From the NCBI RefSeq assembly GCF_001661075.1, contig NZ_CP014870.1, forward strand, positions 434,001-498,000: 64,000 nt of DNA, read 5' to 3'. A model generated the notes under the pieces. That model saw only the letters and a list, made by a program, of their open reading frames with translations. It searched no databases and had not been told where the DNA came from. Shown here in pieces: positions 58,051-64,000 of the stretch; the first letter of the stretch is position 1, and each line of letters begins with the position of its first letter. Origin of the DNA: Pseudomonas silesiensis. Lineage in GTDB: Bacteria; Pseudomonadota; Gammaproteobacteria; Pseudomonadales; Pseudomonadaceae. Position numbers and translations under genes: made by a program.

Positions 58051-58654
58051 CGCGCCGATACAGCCCGTCGCTGCCCGGTTCGACACCGGTGAAGTCCAGG
58101 CTCGTGCGAAAGGCTTCCAGGCGGGTATTGGTCAATGAGTAGGTCGTTGGCTCAACGTCATCCAGCGAATACCACAGCGTGCTCTCGGGATCGCGCACGA
58201 GCACCGGGCCTGAAGCCTGCAGTTCGCTCGGCAGCTTGGCCCGGTACAGGCCGGTGTCCGGATCCGCCTCGATCTGCACCACGCCACCGCCCGGCACATC
58301 GACATACTGGCGTCCTTTGAACGTTCTCAAGCCCAAGGCGTCGGGAGCGGGAAGCTTGACCGCGGAGGCGACCCAATAGTTCGCCAACGGACGCTGCGAC
58401 GCCGTGGGTGCAGGCGCCGGGACGGAGGGTATCTCGCTGGCCGTTACCGAAGGCGCAGGCATGATGGCATCGAGGTCGCCATCCCCCGGTATTACGGTCG
58501 TCCTGGAAGGATTTCGTGGATTCGTCGTGATTGGCAGACCGAAATCGACTCGCGGCAGGGTATCGGGCAGCGGCGCATGTCCGTCCGAAGGCAGCCCGGG
58601 ACGGGGGTGGATATCGACGGTGACAGTGCCTCTAGGTGGCGGTTTTGGCGACAT
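57929..58654 (-). CDS. 5' fragment of the effector gene (shared N-terminal leader)
   Basis: 241 residues as an open frame, of which about the first 200 are genuine. Residues 1-85 are Pro/Thr-rich and probably disordered (MSPKPPPRGTVTVDIHPRPG). Then comes a beta-rich module [41 protein letters not shown], almost identical to the paralogue. After ..SDGLYRR the frame enters the inverted segment and stops 40 codons later. The ATG at 58654 lies 10 bases after AAGGA, as in the paralogue. Confidence 0.7.
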   Translation of the reverse strand: MSPKPPPRGTVTVDIHPRPGLPSDGHAPLPDTLPRVDFGLPITTNPRNPSRTTVIPGDGDLDAIMPAPSVTASEIPSVPAPAPTASQRPLANYWVASAVKLPAPDALGLRTFKGRQYVDVPGGGVVQIEADPDTGLYRAKLPSELQASGPVLVRDPESTLWYSLDDVEPTTYSLTNTRLEAFRTSLDFTGVEPGSDGLYRRETAIDVVSQRSDKCFDLLRVEGWVQVCGTRFRAAQAVDSR

Positions 58655-58866
58655 GGTTTTTTCATCCTTGAAGGGTTGCCGCATCGGCCTCCATGAACGG
58701 ATGCTGACGCGGGATTCGGCGTCATTGCCGGTTTTTTGGGTTTTACGGTTTCGTAGACCGTCTAAGATTCGCCATTCTTGTAGCAGGAAAAAAGGGGCGA
58801 AAAGCGGTACATATATACATTTACCAACGATCGGACGGTGCCCCCTGCCGGCCAATTGCAATGGCC
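58655..58866 (-). other. Duplicated 5' flank of the effector genes
   Basis: The region before the broken effector gene (58655-58750) matches the region before the intact paralogue (61474-61560): CTTGAAGGGTTGCCGCATC and GGATTCGGCGTCATTGCC recur with the same spacing. The duplication thus included leader and ribosome-binding site. Beyond it lies about 110 bp with no feature seen. Confidence 0.7.
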
Positions 58867-61473
58867 TTACGTGGCGAGGTCAAATATCCGCTGCGCCGTC
58901 CGGCGATCAATCGCGGGTCGCCAGATGGCAGTGTGCGGTCGGCCGGCCTGTTCATCCCTGCGCTGGGATGAAATACCTTTTCCGCTCTGCTCGAGGGTTT
59001 TGAGATGCCCGCCATCGTCTTTGAAGTGCACCGCAAGCGTGTCCTTCCGGTCATAGTGGAAATGGGCGTGCCACAACGGCTCCCCGGTATGGCGGTCGTT
59101 GAGTGAGTAAATGTCGAGGAAGTGCTTTTCCTTACCTTTGCCGCGTAGTGCTCGGTCGAGGATTTTCACTGCGCCGATATGCTCCTGGCTGATCAAATAC
59201 GCCAATCGGTCCCCACCCAGAAAGGCTTTGTCCTTGTAGAGCCGGATGCGAATGTCCTCGCCTTCGGTGCGCAAACGATGACTGTGATCTCTCAGGCGCT
59301 GGACAAGGGGGGCGATGTTGTTCCCGGTTGGATTCGGAGCGTGTTCGAGCTGTCGGGCCAGGTCGTCAAGCGTTTCGGCCTTGCCGCCAAGAAATTCCAC
59401 GATATTGGTGGCGTTGCGTTTTGCCCGCTCATCCCGTCTGGCTTCACCCAGGTGCGAGTCGAACTGGTCCAGCCGTTGGGTGGCTTGTGCCATCAGCTCG
59501 GGCAGTGCGGTGTTTTGCACGGGGCGCAGCCGGCGCCATTCTCCTTCCTGACGCTCGTAGGTGTGCATGACCTGGATCAGGTCGCCGGGGCTCATGACAT
59601 CGATCACCTGCACGCCTGTGTCAGACTGGCGCGGGTGACCGACATTGATCTTGTAGACCCCATGGTGTCTGGCGCGAAACATTCGTGAAGGTCTCGGTGC
59701 GGCGCCACTTCTGTCTTGTGCCGGGATGAAGTCAAAATCAATGGACTGCTCATGTGCAGGTAGCGCCGAATTCCGAATCTGTTCCAGGTGATAGCGGGCC
59801 AGGTGTTCTTCCAGCGTGTGTTCAAATGCTTTGATCTCCCCGGTTATCTCATCCCGTGAAGTGGCATGTTTGGGCTCAGGTGGCAGTGCCAGCCGATCAT
59901 ACGAATCCCTGATTGCAATGCTTTGATCCAGCAGCTCGCTCAGCACGGCGGAGCGAGCGCTCTCGGGTATGTTGTCGATTGCCCCATATGCGGTTGTTGT
60001 TTGAGAGAACATGGCTGCAAGATACGGCGCTTCGAAGGCGGTAGTGGCCGACTGATCATTGCTCAGCAGACGACTTTTGGCGTACATCCACAGGGCAACG
60101 ACTTCATGAACTTCCATTGGTGAAAGAACATCACCGTGCAGATCACTGGGTGGCACGCGCCACTTTTTTACGAGCTCATCTTCAATTTCTTGACGTTTCT
60201 TCATGTAGGTTAATTTTTTTGTCAGAAACGCGGCGACCGAAGGAAGATTTTCGGTGGAAGCTGCGGTTATGGGGCCGGCCAATAACTGGCGCAAAAAGTT
60301 GACTTCGAGGATTCGTTCGTAGGCCAGGATTCTCCCCTGTTGTAGATGGATCAGTTTCGCTCTGTACCCGTCACGGCGGTAGAGGGCGACTATATCCGCC
60401 TTGTTGTCGGTGTAGTACGTGACTGTTTTCTCCAGTATCCCCAACTCACGCTGGTGCTGTATCTCACGCAAGATCAGCGCATTTCTCTCGCCTTGCGTGC
60501 CTCTTACGGCCTCCCAGTCGGATTGCAGACGTTCACTTATTGCCATGGCTTGGTCAGATTCGGAATCCAGGCGATCTAGCTCATGTACCACCTCGACAGA
60601 TGCAATAGCCGCACGATCTGCGGCAGGATTTGCTCTTCGGTGCATTCCCCCTTTTGCTCCCACATGGGTTCCCACCCAGCCGTCCAATGAGGCGTAAACC
60701 ACAGGCTCCGACCTTCCCGGGCGCGTCGCGACATACACATTGCGGTCGTCCAGGGCGACGGGATCCTCTGCCCGAACAATTCGCATCACCGGAGCTTGCG
60801 GCGACGAAGCCTCAAGATCATGCAGGGCCTGATAGGTCCGGTTCTCAATGACCACGTAGAGTTTGCCATCGTGCCGATACAGCCCGTCGTCGCCCGGTTC
60901 GACGCCGGTGAAGTCCAGGTGGGTGCGAAACGCCTCCAGGCGGGTCGCGGTCAAAGGGTAGGTCGTTGATCCAACTTCATCCACGGGATGCCAAAGCGTG
61001 CTCGCGGAATCGCGTACGAGCACCGGGCCTGAAGCCTGCAGTTCGCTCGGCAGCTTGGCCCGATACAGGCCGGTGTCCGGATCCGCCTCGATATGCACGA
61101 CGCCACCACCCGGCACATCGACGTACTGGCGTCCTTTGAACGTCCTGACGCCGAAGTCGTCGGGAACGGGAAGCTGCGCCGCCGAGGCGATCCAGTAATG
61201 CTCCAGTGGACGCTGCGCCGCCGTGGATGCAGGCACCGGGACAGAAGGCCGCTCGCTGGCCGTTACGGTCGGTGCTGGGGTGATGGCATCGAGGTCGCCA
61301 TCCTCCGGCGTCCCGGTCGTCCTTGAAGGATTTCGCGGATTCGTCGTGACCGGCGAGCCGAAATCGACCCGCGGCAGGGTGTCGGGCAGTGGTGTGTGCC
61401 CTTCCGAGGGCGGTCTGGGACGGGGGTGGATATCGACGCTGAAGGGACCTTTGGGTGGCGGTTTTGGTGACAT
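58867..61473 (-). CDS. Effector/toxin-like protein sharing the NEL effector's leader, unknown C-terminus
   Basis: 868 residues. Residues 1-85 are Pro-rich and disordered; 85-270 are the two beta modules shared with the neighbouring effector ([19 protein letters not shown].. and [19 protein letters not shown]..). From 270 on the two proteins are unrelated: a helical region (270-560), then [32 protein letters not shown], a motif I associate with large Pseudomonas LRR/dermonecrotic-type toxins, and a C-terminal domain ending [26 protein letters not shown]. No known catalytic motif was found. The start is the ATG at 61473 (11 bases after AAGGA); the ATG at 61485 overlaps that site. No immunity-like partner. 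Confidence 0.7.
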   Translation of the reverse strand: MSPKPPPKGPFSVDIHPRPRPPSEGHTPLPDTLPRVDFGSPVTTNPRNPSRTTGTPEDGDLDAITPAPTVTASERPSVPVPASTAAQRPLEHYWIASAAQLPVPDDFGVRTFKGRQYVDVPGGGVVHIEADPDTGLYRAKLPSELQASGPVLVRDSASTLWHPVDEVGSTTYPLTATRLEAFRTHLDFTGVEPGDDGLYRHDGKLYVVIENRTYQALHDLEASSPQAPVMRIVRAEDPVALDDRNVYVATRPGRSEPVVYASLDGWVGTHVGAKGGMHRRANPAADRAAIASVEVVHELDRLDSESDQAMAISERLQSDWEAVRGTQGERNALILREIQHQRELGILEKTVTYYTDNKADIVALYRRDGYRAKLIHLQQGRILAYERILEVNFLRQLLAGPITAASTENLPSVAAFLTKKLTYMKKRQEIEDELVKKWRVPPSDLHGDVLSPMEVHEVVALWMYAKSRLLSNDQSATTAFEAPYLAAMFSQTTTAYGAIDNIPESARSAVLSELLDQSIAIRDSYDRLALPPEPKHATSRDEITGEIKAFEHTLEEHLARYHLEQIRNSALPAHEQSIDFDFIPAQDRSGAAPRPSRMFRARHHGVYKINVGHPRQSDTGVQVIDVMSPGDLIQVMHTYERQEGEWRRLRPVQNTALPELMAQATQRLDQFDSHLGEARRDERAKRNATNIVEFLGGKAETLDDLARQLEHAPNPTGNNIAPLVQRLRDHSHRLRTEGEDIRIRLYKDKAFLGGDRLAYLISQEHIGAVKILDRALRGKGKEKHFLDIYSLNDRHTGEPLWHAHFHYDRKDTLAVHFKDDGGHLKTLEQSGKGISSQRRDEQAGRPHTAIWRPAIDRRTAQRIFDLAT

Positions 61474-61485
61474 GTTTTTTTTCAT

Positions 61486-61706
61486 CCTTGAAGGGTTGCC
61501 GCATCAGGACCCACAAGCGGGATGCTGAAGGGGGATTCGGCGTCATTGCCTTTTTTGCGCCTCACGGACCTGTAAAGCGCGTATCGTCCGGGTCAGTTGT
61601 GCGCAAGCGCTGGATCGAAGAGAAACCGACCACCGTTGTCGGAATTGGTCAAATTTTGTGCTATATTCCGCGCCCGCGATTTTTCATCTCAACACCGGTC
61701 ATCGAC
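61486..61706 (+). promoter_or_regulatory. Intergenic region with extended -10 promoter for ygiQ
   Basis: About 220 bp between divergent genes. TGCTATATT at 61659-61667 is an extended -10 element 40 bases before the ygiQ ATG; the -35 region is weak. The first 90 bases are the duplicated effector flank. Confidence 0.5.
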
Positions 61707-64000
61707 ATGCAAGCAGCCAAGCCGTTATTTGACTATCCAAAATATTGGGCCGAATGTTTCGGGCCAGCGCCATTCCTGCCAATGAGCAGGGAGGAGATGG
61801 ATCAGCTTGGCTGGGATTCATGCGACATCATCATCGTCACCGGTGATGCCTACGTCGATCACCCGTCGTTCGGCATGGCGATCATCGGCCGGCTGCTGGA
61901 GTCCCAGGGCTTCCGCGTCGGGATCATCGCCCAGCCAGACTGGCAGTCCAAAGACGACTTCATGAAGCTCGGCGAGCCGAACCTGTTCTTCGGTGTCGCG
62001 GCCGGCAACATGGACTCGATGATCAACCGCTACACCGCCGACAAGAAAATCCGTTCCGATGACGCCTACACCCCGGGTGGCCTGGCGGGCAAACGTCCGG
62101 ACCGCGCGAGCCTGGTCTACAGCCAGCGTTGCAAGGAAGCCTACAAGCACGTGCCGATCGTGCTCGGTGGCATTGAAGCTTCATTGCGCCGCATCGCCCA
62201 CTACGATTACTGGCAGGACCGGGTCCGCAACTCGATCCTGATCGACGCCTGCGCCGACATCCTGCTCTACGGCAACGCCGAGCGTGCGATCGTCGAAGTC
62301 GCCCAGCGTCTGTCCTATGGTCACAAGATCGAAGACATCACCGATGTGCGCGGCACCGCATTCATTCGTCGCGATACGCCGAAAGACTGGTACGAAGTCG
62401 ATTCCACGCGCATCGATCGTCCGGGCAAGGTCGACAAGATCATCAACCCGTACGTGAATACCCAGGACACTCAAGCCTGCGCCATCGAGCAGGAAAAGGG
62501 GCCGTCTGAAGACCCGACTGAAGCTAAAGTCGTGCAGATCCTGGCCAGCCCGAAAATGACCCGCGACAAGACCGTGATCCGTCTGCCGTCGGTTGAGAAA
62601 GTCCGTGGCGACGCCGTTCTTTATGCTCACGCCAACCGCGTGCTTCACCTGGAAACCAACCCGGGCAACGCCCGTGCGCTGGTGCAGAAGCACGGCGAAG
62701 TCGACGTCTGGTTCAACCCGCCGCCGATTCCGATGACCACCGAAGAAATGGACTACGTGTTCGGCATGCCCTATGCGCGCATTCCGCACCCGGCGTACGG
62801 CAAGGAAAAGATCCCGGCCTACGACATGATCCGCTTCTCGGTGAACATCATGCGCGGCTGCTTCGGCGGCTGCACCTTCTGCTCGATCACCGAACACGAA
62901 GGCCGGATCATCCAGAACCGTTCCGAAGAGTCGATCATTCGCGAAATCGAAGAGATCCGCGACAAGGTCCCAGGCTTTACCGGCGTCATTTCCGACCTCG
63001 GCGGCCCGACCGCGAACATGTACCGCATCGCCTGCAAGACACCGGAAATCGAATCGGCGTGCCGCAAGCCGTCGTGCGTGTTCCCCGGCATCTGCCCGAA
63101 CCTGAACACCGATCACTCGTCGCTGATCCAGCTCTATCGCAGCGCCCGTGCCTTGCCGGGTGTGAAGAAGATCCTGATCGCTTCCGGCTTGCGCTACGAC
63201 CTCGCGGTCGAGTCGCCGGAATACGTCAAGGAGTTGGTGACCCACCACGTCGGTGGTTACCTGAAGATCGCCCCGGAACACACCGAGGAAGGTCCGCTCA
63301 ACCAGATGATGAAACCGGGCATCGGCAGCTATGACAAGTTCAAGCGCATGTTCGAGAAGTACTCCAAGGAAGCCGGGAAAGAGCAGTACCTGATTCCGTA
63401 CTTCATCGCCGCCCACCCGGGCACTACCGACGAAGACATGATGAACCTGGCCCTGTGGCTCAAGGGCAACGGCTTCCGTGCCGACCAGGTGCAGGCGTTT
63501 TATCCGTCGCCGATGGCCACCGCCACTGCGATGTACCACTCGGGCAAGAACCCGCTGCGCAAGGTCACCTACAAGAGTGACGCGGTGACCATCGTCAAGA
63601 GCGAAGAGCAGCGTCGCCTGCACAAGGCGTTCTTGCGTTATCACGACCCGAAAGGCTGGCCGATGTTGCGTGAAGCGCTGACCCGCATGGGCCGCGCCGA
63701 CCTGATCGGGCCGGGCAAGAACCAGTTGATCCCGCTGCATCAGCCGGCGACCGATAGCTATCAGAGTGCTCGTCGCAAAAACTCGACGCCGGCCGGCAGC
63801 CACAAGGTCGCGGGTGAGAAGACCACCAAAATCCTGACCCAGCACACCGGTCTGCCACCCCGTGCCAGCGATGGCGGTAATCCGTGGGACAAGCGTGAAC
63901 AGGCCAAGGCTGCGGCGTTCGCCCGCAACCAGCAGGCGGCCAAGGAGCGTAAGGATGCGGCTAAAGGCAAAGGGCCAAAGCCTGCGCGCAAGCCAGTCGT
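61707..64000 (+). CDS. ygiQ: YgiQ-family radical SAM protein (3' end outside window)
   Basis: At least 764 residues, open to the window edge. N-terminal DUF domain ([53 protein letters not shown]). The radical-SAM cluster motif CxxxCxxC reads CFGGCTFC at about residue 385. A C-terminal basic, Lys/Ala-rich tail is reached at the edge. YgiQ proteins are conserved and essentially uncharacterised; the substrate is unknown. It resumes the core gene order after the island. Confidence 0.93.
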   Translation, partial: MQAAKPLFDYPKYWAECFGPAPFLPMSREEMDQLGWDSCDIIIVTGDAYVDHPSFGMAIIGRLLESQGFRVGIIAQPDWQSKDDFMKLGEPNLFFGVAAGNMDSMINRYTADKKIRSDDAYTPGGLAGKRPDRASLVYSQRCKEAYKHVPIVLGGIEASLRRIAHYDYWQDRVRNSILIDACADILLYGNAERAIVEVAQRLSYGHKIEDITDVRGTAFIRRDTPKDWYEVDSTRIDRPGKVDKIINPYVNTQDTQACAIEQEKGPSEDPTEAKVVQILASPKMTRDKTVIRLPSVEKVRGDAVLYAHANRVLHLETNPGNARALVQKHGEVDVWFNPPPIPMTTEEMDYVFGMPYARIPHPAYGKEKIPAYDMIRFSVNIMRGCFGGCTFCSITEHEGRIIQNRSEESIIREIEEIRDKVPGFTGVISDLGGPTANMYRIACKTPEIESACRKPSCVFPGICPNLNTDHSSLIQLYRSARALPGVKKILIASGLRYDLAVESPEYVKELVTHHVGGYLKIAPEHTEEGPLNQMMKPGIGSYDKFKRMFEKYSKEAGKEQYLIPYFIAAHPGTTDEDMMNLALWLKGNGFRADQVQAFYPSPMATATAMYHSGKNPLRKVTYKSDAVTIVKSEEQRRLHKAFLRYHDPKGWPMLREALTRMGRADLIGPGKNQLIPLHQPATDSYQSARRKNSTPAGSHKVAGEKTTKILTQHTGLPPRASDGGNPWDKREQAKAAAFARNQQAAKERKDAAKGKGPKPARKPV

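Larger units (their letters stand above)
54002..58654 (-). pseudogene. Broken LRR/NEL-type E3 ubiquitin ligase effector gene (internal inversion)
   Basis: One gene of about 1,550 codons split by an inverted internal segment. Reading on the minus strand from the ATG at 58654: about 200 codons of shared leader to ..DSGLYRR-like sequence at 58051, then the inverted piece (about 57653-58050) and then the remaining 1,215 codons to the stop at 54002. The paralogue at 58867-61473 continues from the same point with [10 protein letters not shown], and exactly this sequence ([20 protein letters not shown]) is found on the plus strand at 57653. In the inverted piece ..YPSLDPEQIKALVRSLGDDV joins naturally to ..ARRKTEYKTLKDQLKSW on the far side. 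As it stands, no full-length product can be made. Confidence 0.85.

Noticed and set aside
57611..58138. A 175-codon plus-strand ORF inside the effector locus as an independent gene
   Set aside because: Its coding-like portion (57653-58050) is the inverted part of the minus-strand effector; the ends read through antisense of that gene, and there is no ribosome-binding site.
53985..61700. The island as a prophage or integrated element
   Set aside because: No integrase, transposase, phage structural gene, attachment-site repeat or tRNA was found at its borders.

Overview
The window is a chromosome segment of a fluorescens-group Pseudomonas. The grounds are high GC with strong C/G codon-third-position bias, REP/REPIN palindromes of the GTGGGAGCGGGCTTGCCCGCGA and GTAGGAGCGAGCTTGCTCGCGA types, and a gene order that, from memory, runs parallel to P. 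aeruginosa PAO1 from thiC (PA4973) down to dnaB (PA4931) and ygiQ (PA4928). Both edges cut genes: thiC lacks its start and ygiQ lacks its end.

Layout. 1-3.6 kb: thiC, a thiamine-precursor permease (cytX) and a convergent lipoprotein. 3.7-12.3 kb: a housekeeping run, nudF-yqiB-cpdA-yqiA-parE, an esterase-like protein, a retropepsin-like protease and parC, largely coupled by 1-10 bp overlaps. 12.4-18.3 kb: lone pqiC, the Smp/YtjB membrane protein divergent from serB, and a FimW-like protein. 18.4-18.9 kb: an OAA-type mannan-binding lectin gene inserted between conserved genes. 18.9-25.4 kb (mostly minus, with motAB plus): psd, rhdA, an HDOD protein, motAB behind a textbook FliA promoter, and rsgA. 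25.4-28.0 kb: orn, a TRIC-family channel and queG. 28.0-41.0 kb: the conserved nnr-tsaE-amiB-mutL-miaA-hfq-hflX-hflK-hflC block, then hisZ and purA. 41.1-45.9 kb: a chemoreceptor and an iron-type ABC permease/binding-protein pair behind a Fur-box-like site. 46.0-46.5 kb: two identical tRNA-Leu(CAG) genes, each with its own promoter and terminator. 46.6-54.0 kb: rnr-rlmB, rpsF-rpsR-DUF2232-rplI and dnaB.

54.0-61.5 kb is the accessory island, visibly less GC-rich than the rest and placed between dnaB and ygiQ. It carries two large minus-strand effector-like genes that share a proline-rich N-terminal leader of about 270 residues and a duplicated 5' flank but have unrelated C-terminal bodies. One ends in leucine-rich repeats plus a NEL-type E3 ubiquitin ligase domain with an intact Cys-Thr-Asp catalytic motif. 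It is broken by a clean inversion of about 400 bp: the missing piece of the protein is readable, in frame and intact, on the opposite strand. The other is an 868-residue protein of unknown activity. This locus is the most interesting part of the window. Other points worth following are the lectin, a degenerate nucleotide-cyclase-like domain at the C-terminus of the Smp homologue, a 32-bp perfect palindrome between motB and rsgA, a probable TPP-riboswitch remnant in front of cytX, and two REPINs that share a conserved internal spacer.
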